Assembly (NCBI RefSeq): GCF_018131105.1
Contig: NZ_JAFCJI010000002.1
Coordinates: 744,001-808,000 of the forward strand
Direction: 5' to 3'
Source of the DNA: Bradyrhizobium manausense
GTDB taxonomy: Bacteria > Pseudomonadota > Alphaproteobacteria > Rhizobiales > Xanthobacteraceae
Length of the DNA stretch: 64,000 nucleotides
Made by a program: the position numbers and the translations under genes
Notes under the pieces: model-generated
The model's database searches: none
What the model was told of the DNA's origin: nothing
The model's input: only the letters and a program-made list of their open reading frames with translations
Shown: piece after piece, positions 44,779-52,940 of the stretch
Numbering within the stretch: position 1 is the stretch's first letter
Layout of the letters: every line of letters begins with the position of its first letter

Positions 44779-45258
44779 ATGGAAGCGGTCAAAAAAAATC
44801 GAAATCAGTCTGAGGCTCGTCGCGTTGCCGAATTGGCTTATCCTTATCCCGGCTGTTGCCTGTGTGGACAGACGGTCGGAAGAGAGCTGGCGCATCTAGA
44901 TCACGAGGCGTCGAACAATGATCCAGACAATCTTGTGTGGCTCTGCAATCAACATCATTGGATGTATGACGCTGGCCTCTTTTCGCTCGCCGCATTGAAG
45001 CTCCAACGCTCTCATTGGCAGGACAGAAAGGGAGAGCGGACCAACGCATATATGAAGGATGCCGGAAAGAAGGCTGCGGCTACACGTGCAGCGAACGCCA
45101 TTAAGAAGCGCCGGAGCGAGGCCGCGCGAAAGGCCGTTGCGACACGTCGAGCAAATGCAGTGAAGTTGCAAGGCGCAGCGAAAAACGACAAAAGTGCCGA
45201 CAGCCAGAGCCCGTCTAGTTCGCCGGAAACTGCTCTGCCTTCGCACGGCCGGGTTTAG
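44779..45258 (+). CDS. HNH-type zinc-finger protein with basic tail
   Basis: 159 residues. CCLCGQTVGRELAHLDHEASNNDPDNLVWLCNQHHWMYDAGL holds two CxxC/CxxH zinc ligands and an HNH core (LAHLDHEASNN-DNLVWLCNQHH). The C-terminal 70 residues are Lys/Arg/Ala-rich with the repeat KAAATRAANAIKKRRSEAARKAVATRRANAVK, a likely DNA-binding tail. Together this suggests a homing-type or restriction nuclease, or a DNA-binding relative. It ends two bases before the next gene. Confidence 0.72.
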   Translation: MEAVKKNRNQSEARRVAELAYPYPGCCLCGQTVGRELAHLDHEASNNDPDNLVWLCNQHHWMYDAGLFSLAALKLQRSHWQDRKGERTNAYMKDAGKKAAATRAANAIKKRRSEAARKAVATRRANAVKLQGAAKNDKSADSQSPSSSPETALPSHGRV

Positions 45259-45260
45259 CC

Positions 45261-46043
45261 GTGACGAAGGCTGGTCAAACGAACCGAACGCGAATGCACA
45301 CCGCGTTCCTACGTCGCACATTGTGGGTACTGCCCGCAGCGAGCCTATCGTGCCCTGCAATTGCGCAGGGCGATGGGGCAAGTCCTACTCGCTATCACGT
45401 CAACTCCCGAACCGCCACCTATGAGGTGCTGGAAAGTCCCTCAGAGGGAGGCGGCAAGTGTCTATATCGGGACCAGACCCAGCTCTTGTGCCCTGGGACG
45501 GCGTTCATTGCCTTTGAGAAGCACTACAGAACGAAGGACTATGATCTCATCCTGATTTCTATGGGCGAAACTGGATCGGGAACACGATGGTGGGATTGGA
45601 AGGTCATCGTTGATGATGGAAAGCAAGCGACAGTTAAGCCCTTCGCTGACGAGTGCCTTGAATGCGACATCCAAGTCGAGAACTTGGACTTCCGTTCAAA
45701 TAAGGCTGTTTTCACCTATCGTCAGAAGAAGCAGGAAGTAATCGTGAGCTTCCACGCCGGTAAACTGACGGAGCGGAAAAAATCGCTCAACTCTCGTGAA
45801 CCGTTGGACCAAGAGACCTGTAACGGACTGTTTGGCAATTATGAAGAATGTACAGCTACGCGGCAGAATGCGGCGAACTGCACAATGGCTCGAGCCAATG
45901 CTGGCCACTTCTTTCTCATGCGAACTGAGGATCGCTACGCTGGGATTTCATACAAAGGTCTGCAACTACTGTGCAAGAACGCCTGCTCAACTGGGAAGGC
46001 CATGAAGCGCGAAACGTTCCTCAAGAAGGTATGCCGACGATAG
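45261..46043 (+). CDS. Exported hypothetical protein
   Basis: 260 residues from a GTG at 45261 (two bases after the HNH gene), or 249 from the ATG at 45294. The leader FLRRTLWVLPAASLSCPAIAQG suggests secretion. The mature protein is rich in beta strands and has ten cysteines, including KPFADECLECDIQVENL and CNGLFGNYEECTATRQNAANC. I recognise no family. The 3' end overlaps the convergent peptidase-like gene by 23 bases. Confidence 0.6.
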   Translation: MTKAGQTNRTRMHTAFLRRTLWVLPAASLSCPAIAQGDGASPTRYHVNSRTATYEVLESPSEGGGKCLYRDQTQLLCPGTAFIAFEKHYRTKDYDLILISMGETGSGTRWWDWKVIVDDGKQATVKPFADECLECDIQVENLDFRSNKAVFTYRQKKQEVIVSFHAGKLTERKKSLNSREPLDQETCNGLFGNYEECTATRQNAANCTMARANAGHFFLMRTEDRYAGISYKGLQLLCKNACSTGKAMKRETFLKKVCRR

Positions 46044-46890
46044 GCCGCTGCTCGTGATTTGGTGCAGAACGTGGCACGGCTGCGGCATCAGCGTGATCAC
46101 ATGCGGCTCGAAAACGGTCCGCCTCCGTTTGGGCCTTACGCCACTCGGCCCGGCGCCGCCGCTCAATTGCTATCGCCTTGCGCGCCACCACGTCAGAAAT
46201 GATCTCATCGATATCTCGGCCATTCAGCGTCCGCTTGATACGCAGCACGATAGACAGTGTCATTAAGACATCCCCATGAGGCGCCAGCAGATCACGGGCC
46301 ACGACATCGCAGTGCGCGAGAAACGTCTCGATCGCCTCATCGCCGGAGCAGATGAGCGAGGCCAACTCGTGGGCCTGCCGAAGATCATCAACCGGCTGGG
46401 AAGGCTCACCATCCATGAGCAACCGCTCAGCGGCGCGACCGGCAACAAATTCAATGCATTTGGCGTAGACGCTGCCAAAGATATCGGCCACCGGGCGGCG
46501 ATCTTCGCCGGACTTAGGCATTATCGGACTGATCGCGGCCCGAACGTCTGAGGCATCGCCACGGCCCTCTGAATAAGCCTGCGAATGACCGACATCCCAA
46601 CACAAGCCGTCAGAGCCACGGATCGGGTCCGGGTTGATCGTGACACCGCCAACCTCATGTCCCAACAGCCGCGCGCAGACAGCATGACCGGCTTCGTGAA
46701 CCGAGATGCGTTGATCTTGCTCTTCGGTCCTGCCAAGCGCGAAAAGTAGATCATCGTACTCGTTCGGTGGCTCATCGGGGCCGCCGTCAGACACCGCAAC
46801 GACCCTTTCGGCGCTAACGGCGGCCCCAGTTGCGGGAGAACGGGTCGCGTACTCAGCAACACCATTCTCGGCCGTCGATCCATCAGACAT
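46021..46890 (-). CDS. Stand-alone FtsH-like (peptidase M41) domain protein
   Basis: 289 residues. ISVHEAGHAVCARLLGHEVGGVTINP carries the HEAGH zinc site of FtsH. GRAAERLLMDGEPSQPVDDLRQAHELASLI is the counterpart of FtsH GGRAAE...DIxxAtxlA, which includes the third zinc ligand (Asp). No AAA ATPase domain or transmembrane helix is present, and the N-terminal 60 residues are disordered. So it is a free metallopeptidase-like domain, possibly processing a phage or element protein. It overlaps the preceding 68-residue gene by eight bases and is the third gene of an operon (48033 to 46021). Confidence 0.78.
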   Translation of the reverse strand: MSDGSTAENGVAEYATRSPATGAAVSAERVVAVSDGGPDEPPNEYDDLLFALGRTEEQDQRISVHEAGHAVCARLLGHEVGGVTINPDPIRGSDGLCWDVGHSQAYSEGRGDASDVRAAISPIMPKSGEDRRPVADIFGSVYAKCIEFVAGRAAERLLMDGEPSQPVDDLRQAHELASLICSGDEAIETFLAHCDVVARDLLAPHGDVLMTLSIVLRIKRTLNGRDIDEIISDVVARKAIAIERRRRAEWRKAQTEADRFRAACDHADAAAVPRSAPNHEQRPIVGIPS

Positions 46891-47089
46891 GGCCGAGAAC
46901 CGTCAAATGACGAGCGACCATGCGGGCGCGGATAGCTGCAACGTGTGGGTCCGCAAGTTGGGGCATGGCGCGCGCGATCATCTCTGCAACGCGCGCCGGG
47001 ACGCCGCCCTTGTTCTTCGGCTCGACGATCCATCCATCAAGGCGATTAACAACTTTGTGCGGCTGCCAGCCGGGAGGTGCCGATTTCAT
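46883..47089 (-). CDS. Small hypothetical protein, 68 aa
   Basis: MKSAPPGWQPHKVVNRLDGW opens a 68-residue protein with a mostly helical C-terminal part. It overlaps the upstream coiled-coil gene by four bases (ATGA) and the downstream M41-like gene by eight bases. This tight packing makes it a credible gene of one operon even though no family is recognised. Confidence 0.65.
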   Translation of the reverse strand: MKSAPPGWQPHKVVNRLDGWIVEPKNKGGVPARVAEMIARAMPQLADPHVAAIRARMVARHLTVLGHV

Positions 47090-48033
47090 GTGCGCGACAC
47101 CTCAATCTGGATCGAATGCGCTTCGGCGCGGCAGTCAGTGACTGCGAAATTCGCCGCGCCGATCGCAGGAGCACCGGTTGCTGCGCCCACGAGATCATCG
47201 CCTGCATCAAGGTCGACAACATCCGCCGCTTTCGGATCGAAGTCACCGCCACGCATGCCGCGAAGTCGGACACGACGCGGATCAGTCAGCGGAACCGCAA
47301 TGCCGCGATCCAGTGCTCGCTGAGCAGTCGCCACCAACATCACAGCGTCCTCCCACTGACCAGCAAAACGCTTGCGACCGTCGCCGTCGCGATGGTGGGC
47401 GCTGCGCAGCATAAAGACCGTCGTTGTCGGTTCAGTCTCGGTTGTTGCATCGGCGCGCAACGCGACCGGCTCGCCCGGGATGGGCAGACGACCATGCCGG
47501 ATAGCGTCGGGCATCGCTTTCAGCTCCGCGAGCGCGAAGTTGGCCGCAACTTCGATCTGGCCGGACGTATTCTGGACGTACCCGGCCATCTGACTGCTTT
47601 CGACGTGCGAGTGAGCGATCTCAGACAGGGCATTAGAAAGAACGCGGGAATGCTCAAGATAAGCCGGCAATGCCGCCTCGATGGCGCCAACCTGCTCGGC
47701 CAACTTGCCTGCGGCCGCCGCGCGCATGATGTGATCGCGTTCGGCGGCGAGTTGGCGTTCCGCTTCAGCCTTCTGGCGGATCAGGGCAGCGAGAGCATCA
47801 TCGATGCCAGCCAATGCCGACGATCCGGTATCGACGGCAGCCTGCACTTTGTCGAGCGCGCGCTGGTCTTCGAGGTCGCCCGACAAGAGCGCCTTTTGAC
47901 GGGTCACAGTCGCGGTGTCCAAAGCGTTTTTAGCGATGGCACGCTTTATGGTGAGTTGTTCGAGCCGCTTCGCAAATGAAGCGATCGTGGCTTCGAGTTG
48001 TTGCATCTGGCTTTTGCGGAATGGGTTTTTCAT
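47086..48033 (-). CDS. Coiled-coil hypothetical protein
   Basis: 315 residues. Residues 1-150 are almost entirely helical with heptad patterns (QQLEATIASFAKRLEQLTIKRAIAKNALDTATVTRQKAL). A short globular segment follows, then an Asp/Ala-rich C-terminus (FDPKAADVVDLDAGDDLVGAATG). It starts the operon with the 68-residue and M41-like proteins. The arrangement resembles structural or scaffold/protease gene pairs of phages, but no capsid protein is identifiable; that analogy is speculative. Confidence 0.6.
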   Translation of the reverse strand: MKNPFRKSQMQQLEATIASFAKRLEQLTIKRAIAKNALDTATVTRQKALLSGDLEDQRALDKVQAAVDTGSSALAGIDDALAALIRQKAEAERQLAAERDHIMRAAAAGKLAEQVGAIEAALPAYLEHSRVLSNALSEIAHSHVESSQMAGYVQNTSGQIEVAANFALAELKAMPDAIRHGRLPIPGEPVALRADATTETEPTTTVFMLRSAHHRDGDGRKRFAGQWEDAVMLVATAQRALDRGIAVPLTDPRRVRLRGMRGGDFDPKAADVVDLDAGDDLVGAATGAPAIGAANFAVTDCRAEAHSIQIEVSRT

Positions 48034-48354
48034 CCGAACAGATTAGATGCAATGAAACCATTTTCTTAGGCGCAAGGCGTGGCGCGCTCCACGTTCTAGG
48101 TACATTGCCGTGGTGCGCACCATACTTAGAGCGGTTATTGGGCATGAGACGGATCACTCGATTCGAGACGATGCGCAAGAGCAGTGACGCATTGCCGTTG
48201 TCCGCCGAACGCCTAATCAGCAGAAACCCGTCGCCTGACAATCGCCCGTGCTTGGCGGTGACCGCGCGGTAGATAGTCGGAGGTCATCAACTTAAAGTCG
48301 GCGCGCATACTTAGGACCACGTTTCAAATCAGGCGACCAGATCCGCGAATAGGG
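48034..48354. other. Intergenic region in the island
   Basis: 321 bases upstream of the coiled-coil operon. It must contain that operon's promoter; I see AT-richer sequence near 48050 but no convincing boxes, repeats or RNA gene. Confidence 0.4.
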
Positions 48355-49236
48355 TCACATCGTCCGCAACGTGGCGATGATAGAAGTGCAAACCTCGATA
48401 CAATTACGTGCCGACTCGATTTGCTTGTTGCGGGAGGCAAACGTCTGAGCAGAGTTGTTGAGTAGCCTAATGCCTTGCTCTTCCGCATCCGGGCCCGCTG
48501 TGCCCGGCATAAAATCTCCAGCGCGCGAGGCTGTTGAATGATCAACTCCCGTTACACCTGTCTGAATACTTCCGTGGCACAGATAGTGTTGAATGAATTT
48601 GGTCGTATGACCATGCCCAGAAGGAGGATCAATTGCGTCACCTATGCCGCTGTACCAGACTCGCTCGAAAAGAGGGCTGATATCGGCGACTAAAGCGTTC
48701 TGATCAGCCGTAAGCGTCTCTAGCGCATTTGCAAAAGATGCCTTGGTTTTGGGATCGATGGCACTTGCGTAGTACTCGATCGCGGTCTTCACGAAATCCT
48801 TAAAAAGCTTTTTGTTGTGGTTGAACTTCGCAAGACCCGCCGCCGCGGAAATACCTACTGCCACAATTGCAAATTGTTCGAATCCCCAATTTTCAAAATC
48901 CATGTTGTCCTCGACCAAAGTTTTTATATGGTCGAAATGCGTTTCCCAGCGTCTTCTTTCACTGTCTGAGCGCGGCCCGCGAGGCGACGTTGCCATTAGG
49001 TCGTTTGCATCTTCGACGGCGCTCCGAATCTGCGTTGCCCAAATCTTCCGTTGCTCTGCGTCCAACAACGTGACGAAAATTCCCGGAATTAAATGCAAGA
49101 AAGCATCGATTTCTGCCAATTTCGAAATAATCTCGTTGAGTTTACCCGAGACCGAATTTTTCCATTGGATGTCTTGTTCTTTTTCATAGAACTCGGCAGC
49201 GGCTTTGACGACTGCAATAATGATCGTTGCCCACAT
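48355..49236 (-). CDS. Unknown protein with two hydrophobic segments
   Basis: 293 residues from the ATG at 49236 (GGGGA upstream; a GTG at 49251 is alternative). It is helical throughout, with an N-terminal hydrophobic stretch (WATIIIAVVKAAAEFY) and a central one (FEQFAIVAVGISAAAGLAKFN), amphipathic helices between, and a His/Gly-rich turn region DPPSGHGHTTKFIQHYLCHG. The layout would suit a pore-forming effector or a membrane-associated sensor. No family recognised. Codon use is AT-rich compared with the flanks. Confidence 0.6.
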   Translation of the reverse strand: MWATIIIAVVKAAAEFYEKEQDIQWKNSVSGKLNEIISKLAEIDAFLHLIPGIFVTLLDAEQRKIWATQIRSAVEDANDLMATSPRGPRSDSERRRWETHFDHIKTLVEDNMDFENWGFEQFAIVAVGISAAAGLAKFNHNKKLFKDFVKTAIEYYASAIDPKTKASFANALETLTADQNALVADISPLFERVWYSGIGDAIDPPSGHGHTTKFIQHYLCHGSIQTGVTGVDHSTASRAGDFMPGTAGPDAEEQGIRLLNNSAQTFASRNKQIESARNCIEVCTSIIATLRTM

Positions 49237-49524
49237 ACTGCATCCCCACACATCAACTTAAAGTTCTATTATAGCTGCTTGCAACGGCAGTTCAACCCGA
49301 GAGCGGTGACGTGGGCCCTCGCCAAAGGTGGCGAATGCGGCTCCAGCAGAAGGCCAGACGTGCGGCCACTTCCTAATCGCCCCGACCAGAAGACATCAGA
49401 CTAGTCGCTGACTTGGACGGCCCAAGGTGTCAATAGCCGCACCATGGGGCCTCTCCAATCGCGCGTCCGCTTGCCCTCCATAAGCTGTCTTAAGGCGGCT
49501 GTGCCGGACCCCTGTCGCTTTGGT

Positions 49525-49872
49525 TCAGTCCTGCGGCTCCGACCAGATCGGCCACAATTCCCGCAGCCGGTTCTTGGCCTTCACGCGGGCAGGCAACCCA
49601 CCCTGATACTTTTCGATATAGTCGAGCAGCCGCTCGGTGCCGATCAGCCACGTCGCCCGCTTCAAGCCGAGCGAGCCGCCCCGGCGTTCGGCATCAGCGA
49701 TCCATCGATAGCACGTCTGATCACTGATTTCGCAAACGGCCGCCGCCTGCGGGACGGTCAGTAGCCCCCCGTTGGAAATGCTATCGATCACGTCATCTGC
49801 ACGCTCAAGTCGGCGTAACCGGTCGGCAAACCGGTCCAGCTCGGCCGCGAGCGCTCTCGGATCATCTGCCAT
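49525..49872 (-). CDS. Helix-turn-helix (excisionase/MerR-like) DNA-binding protein
   Basis: 115 residues. The GLLTVPQAAAVCEISDQTCYRWIADAERRGGSLGLKRATWLIGTERLLDYIEK segment is a winged helix of the HTH_17/excisionase type, with SDQTCYRWI as recognition helix and KRATWLI as wing. N-terminal residues form a helix or coiled coil. GGAGG lies ten bases before the ATG at 49872; 49899 is alternative. In integrative elements such proteins are recombination directionality factors or replication regulators, consistent with VapE just upstream. Confidence 0.72.
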   Translation of the reverse strand: MADDPRALAAELDRFADRLRRLERADDVIDSISNGGLLTVPQAAAVCEISDQTCYRWIADAERRGGSLGLKRATWLIGTERLLDYIEKYQGGLPARVKAKNRLRELWPIWSEPQD

Positions 49873-50029
49873 CAGATCGCCGCCTCCTATCTTAGGCATT
49901 TATGGGACGGGTCAATGGCAACCCCGGGTTTAAATTTCTAGCCGTGGCGACCCGCCGCGGCTTCGCGCCACCCGCATGGGCCGGGCGAACGGAAGGACCC
50001 TGACGAGGAAGCCGCCAGCGCAGCCGGTG

Positions 50030-50139
50030 CACCACTGCACCACCTTGCATCGGTCTTTCGGCTTTCTCCTAAACTCCTATAGAAACCGTTATTCCTATTC
50101 TCTCTTAAGAGACTTACTGGTGATACTGGTGCAGTGGTG
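50030..50139. repeat. 13-bp inverted repeat flanking the 3' side of vapE
   Basis: CACCACTGCACCA (50030-50042) and TGGTGCAGTGGTG (50127-50139) are perfect inverse complements separated by 84 bases. CTGGTGCAGG at 50191-50200 and its inverse CCTGCACCAG at 50281-50290 repeat the core inside vapE. A further palindrome TCTCTTAAGAGA lies at about 50099-50112. This could be an origin of replication for the element or a transcript-end structure. Confidence 0.5.
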
Positions 50140-50140
50140 A

Positions 50141-51565
50141 TTACCCCTGCGGCACAGCGGTCTCCTGCATCACCGCTGTGTCGGCGACGACTGGTGCAGG
50201 CTGCTTGAGAGTGGTGACATTGCTGCCCGGCTCAGTCTCGGCGGCTTTCTTGCGCCCATCAATCTCCTCTTGGCGGGCATCCTGCACCAGTTCGTCCTCC
50301 GTCGGCGCGCGCACGTACATCCACACGCGCTTGTCCTGCGGCTTGCCCTGCACCGTGGTCTCGATCGTGACCTGCTTCCGCGTCCAGCCGAGCCGTTTCA
50401 AGCAGCGGGCGACCCGGTTCATCGCGGCCTGATCCCAATTCACTTCGTCGAGGCCGATGGCGTTCTTGAACACGTGCTCAATCACAACCCGGTAGGCGGG
50501 GTGGGCCGGCGGCCGGTGCAGGCGGCTGTCGAGATAGTCGGCAATCAGCGGCTCCCATGCTTCGGCCTGATAGCGGGCCTCCTGTTCCTGCTCCGCCTTT
50601 GCGGCAGCGGCCTTCCCAGTCTCGGTGTCGGTAAACCACCAAGCCACACCAGCCTCATAGAGAATGCGCGCCTCAGCCCACAGCATGTCACGATCACGCT
50701 GCAAGCCTTCGATATCGACCTGCGTCACGCTGACCGGCAGAAACCGGCGGGCGCCGGTCCAGTCCTTCAGATAGTCGTTGCAGTTGGTGGTCCCGATGAA
50801 GATGCAACTGCGCGGCCGTTCGATGATGCGGCGACCATAGGGCGGCCGGAAGCGATCATCAGTGCGCGAGATGAATGCCTTGATGCGCGACGCCTCCGTC
50901 TTGCTCATGGCGTCCAACTCGCCGATCTCGATGCACCAGACACCGGCACACTGCATGCTTGCGTCCTTGCTGCCGAATTGTTCGATGTCGTCGGTGAACC
51001 ACGGATAGAACAGCACCTTGACGGCCGTCGATTTCAGAAGGCCCTGCGGACCTTCGAGGATCATCATCGTATCGACCTTCTCGCTATAGCCGAGAATGCG
51101 AGCGATGGCGCTGATCATCACGTTGCGGCCGACCATCTTGGTATATTCCGACTGCTCGGCACCGAAATAGGTCGAGAGCATTGTATCGAGCCGGAACACG
51201 CCGTCATGCTCAAGACTATTGAGATAATCTCGCACCGGGTGATAGCTGCGGTCGCGAGCCACCAGCTCGACGGCCTGCGCAGCGACCGCAGGCGTTACCG
51301 CGATGGCTTCCACTGTCTGCAACCAATGCGTCAACGCCAGATCGTCCTGCTCCGTCCACGGACGCGGTTCGAAGTTGGCAGCGCCAATCCACGGCTCCCA
51401 CGGCGGAACGTCGTTCAACATGGTCTGATGCGCGAACACGTCAAATGCCAGCACACCTTGCCAGCACTGAGCGCCACGCAGCGCAATCACTGCGTTGGCA
51501 AACAAAGGTTTAAGGACGCCGTTTTTTGCGCGGATAAATTCGGCGCGCCATCCAGTCTTGTCCAT
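50141..51565 (-). CDS. Virulence-associated E (VapE) family protein, replication helicase-like
   Basis: 474 residues. The N-terminal part (NAVIALRGAQCWQGVLAFDVFAHQTMLNDVPPWEP) is typical of VapE proteins. The P-loop is MMILEGPQGLLKSTAVKVLF, Walker B is CIEIGELDAMSKTEASRIKAFIS, then RTDDRFRPPYGRRIIERPRSCIFIGTTNCNDYLKDWTGARRFLPV (sensor 1 and Arg finger). VapE is an SF3-like ATPase used by phage satellites and islands for their replication. The C-terminus (about 430-474) is Glu/Lys/Pro-rich. Start: ATG at 51565. Confidence 0.88.
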   Translation of the reverse strand: MDKTGWRAEFIRAKNGVLKPLFANAVIALRGAQCWQGVLAFDVFAHQTMLNDVPPWEPWIGAANFEPRPWTEQDDLALTHWLQTVEAIAVTPAVAAQAVELVARDRSYHPVRDYLNSLEHDGVFRLDTMLSTYFGAEQSEYTKMVGRNVMISAIARILGYSEKVDTMMILEGPQGLLKSTAVKVLFYPWFTDDIEQFGSKDASMQCAGVWCIEIGELDAMSKTEASRIKAFISRTDDRFRPPYGRRIIERPRSCIFIGTTNCNDYLKDWTGARRFLPVSVTQVDIEGLQRDRDMLWAEARILYEAGVAWWFTDTETGKAAAAKAEQEQEARYQAEAWEPLIADYLDSRLHRPPAHPAYRVVIEHVFKNAIGLDEVNWDQAAMNRVARCLKRLGWTRKQVTIETTVQGKPQDKRVWMYVRAPTEDELVQDARQEEIDGRKKAAETEPGSNVTTLKQPAPVVADTAVMQETAVPQG

Positions 51566-51577
51566 GGCCCGCTCAGA

Positions 51578-51664
51578 CTAATTCGCAATTGAGCTGAGCA
51601 GATACACCGAGGAGTTGAACCGCAGCACGCGCAGCTTGTCCATGGGCGCAGTGACCATTTCCAT
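51578..51664 (-). CDS. Possible 28-aa leader peptide upstream of vapE
   Basis: MEMVTAPMDKLRVLRFNSSV starts a 28-codon frame ending SIAN, preceded by a strong GTGGAGG seven bases before the ATG at 51664. It ends 12 bases before the vapE start. It might be a small protein, a regulatory leader, or a source of coupled translation for vapE. Confidence 0.35.
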   Translation of the reverse strand: MEMVTAPMDKLRVLRFNSSVYLLSSIAN

Positions 51665-51759
51665 CAGAAGACCTCCACTCTTGCGAGGTCGCTACAGCCG
51701 TGGCATTATTGTCATGCAAATCGTGACCAAGCCAAGACTGGGATGCAACCCCAGTTTCG

Positions 51760-51796
51760 AAAGAACCCTGCCGCTGATACGGTGGGGTTCTTTTCA
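51760..51796 (+). terminator. Terminator-like hairpin
   Basis: AAAGAACCC (51760-51768) pairs with GGGTTCTTT (51785-51793), followed by a short T run (51791-51794). It lies between the vapE leader and the gene at 51838, and reads as an intrinsic terminator on the + strand. Confidence 0.55.
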
Positions 51797-51837
51797 TTCT
51801 GAGGTCGAGCTTCGCGGAAGAACAGGAAAAGCGGCGA

Positions 51838-52479
51838 TCAATTTTCCGATCGCTGCGTAGCGCCTTGATCGGAAGAGCCAGCCCGGGCCGCTATCTTCCG
51901 AGCAATGTTATTGATGGACGCATCGGTCGGTCGAAATCTCTTTTCAAGTCCGATCCAATCAAACAGCGTACCAAATAGCTCTTTACGATCAGCTTCGATC
52001 TCGCGTCCGACCATCAGCTTCAGAAACGGCTCCACAATCTCTGTGCGCACGTCCCGTTTCCGGTAATCTTCGAGGGTGATCTTGAACCAATGATCGATAT
52101 CTTCCCCCCGTGCCGCGAGCGCCCGATCAACTTCAGCACCTGTTCGACCGTGTTGGTCCATCAGGTCATGCAATTTTCCGTCGTCAGCATCAGGGTTAAG
52201 CCGCGCCCATCTTGCCTTCTCGATCTCGTTATCAAAGAAATCCGGTCCGATCTTCTTGGAAAGCGCGAGCACTTTGGCGATTGCCGCACGATATTGATGC
52301 ACCAACTTGCGATCTGGCTTTTTCCTCTGCGCTGCCGCCCAGCGCGCTTCGATCTGCTTGAGAGCAGGCTCCAACCCATATCGATCGAAGGGATCGGCCG
52401 CGTTCATAGTCGATAAAAGCCGCGCGAATTGCTCGTCGCGCACTTCCTCTTCGCTTTTGGCCGGTCTGTCCTTGATCAT
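51838..52479 (-). CDS. Hypothetical protein of the integrative element
   Basis: 213 residues from the ATG at 52479 (a GTG at 52491 is alternative; neither has a clear Shine-Dalgarno). The protein is helical and charged; FDRYGLEPALKQIEARWAAAQRKKPDRKLVHQYRAAIAKVLALSKKIGPDFFD is a representative block. No catalytic motif recognised. It lies between vapE and the recombinase module, in the vapE direction, and is likely part of the element's replication/regulation module. Confidence 0.6.
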   Translation of the reverse strand: MIKDRPAKSEEEVRDEQFARLLSTMNAADPFDRYGLEPALKQIEARWAAAQRKKPDRKLVHQYRAAIAKVLALSKKIGPDFFDNEIEKARWARLNPDADDGKLHDLMDQHGRTGAEVDRALAARGEDIDHWFKITLEDYRKRDVRTEIVEPFLKLMVGREIEADRKELFGTLFDWIGLEKRFRPTDASINNIARKIAARAGSSDQGATQRSEN

Positions 52480-52550
52480 GCGGGCTGGCACACCGAAGCG
52501 CTATTCGGCAGCACGAAAATTGACCGCCGGTTTTCCTTCTCGGGACTGCA

Positions 52551-52940
52551 ATGCTGCGTCAATTTACGGCGCAGAACAAGCCCGCACAGATGCTGTTTGC
52601 GCAGCTCGATGTAGCCGCGCAACGAACGCCCAGCGCCTCAAAGGGCCAATCAACGAGTGTGGATGTCAGATCGCGCAATCTTCAGCCGCGTCCTGTGCGA
52701 AAGTTCCAAGTGAAGCAGGGGCACGACCATCATCGTGAGCCGGTGACGCCTGAAGCCTCATTGCGAGCACAGGCCATGGCGCCTCACGAAATCCAGAATC
52801 AAATAATACCGCCAAATAATTCCGACGAGGCCATTCTTCGCTATGTGCGGGAGCTTGCCAAACGCCACGCGCGCGAGGATCATGAGGCCGAGATCGCAGC
52901 CCGCCAAGCATCCATCCCTGCGACGAGCGAGAGACAATGA
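52551..52940 (+). CDS. Small protein co-translated with the recombinase
   Basis: Up to 129 residues; the C-terminal 50 (MAPHEIQNQIIPPNNSDEAILRYVRELAKRHAREDHEAEIAARQA) look most conserved and helical. The stop overlaps the recombinase ATG (ATGA at 52937-52940), so they are translationally coupled. Starts at 52551, 52590 and 52776 are possible. It may be a recombination directionality or accessory factor; no family recognised. Confidence 0.55.
   Translation: MLRQFTAQNKPAQMLFAQLDVAAQRTPSASKGQSTSVDVRSRNLQPRPVRKFQVKQGHDHHREPVTPEASLRAQAMAPHEIQNQIIPPNNSDEAILRYVRELAKRHAREDHEAEIAARQASIPATSERQ

Noticed and set aside
52307..52738. 143-codon + strand frame upstream of the recombinase
   Set aside because: Lies mostly antisense to the hypothetical gene at 51838-52479 and in a different frame from the one coupled to the recombinase.
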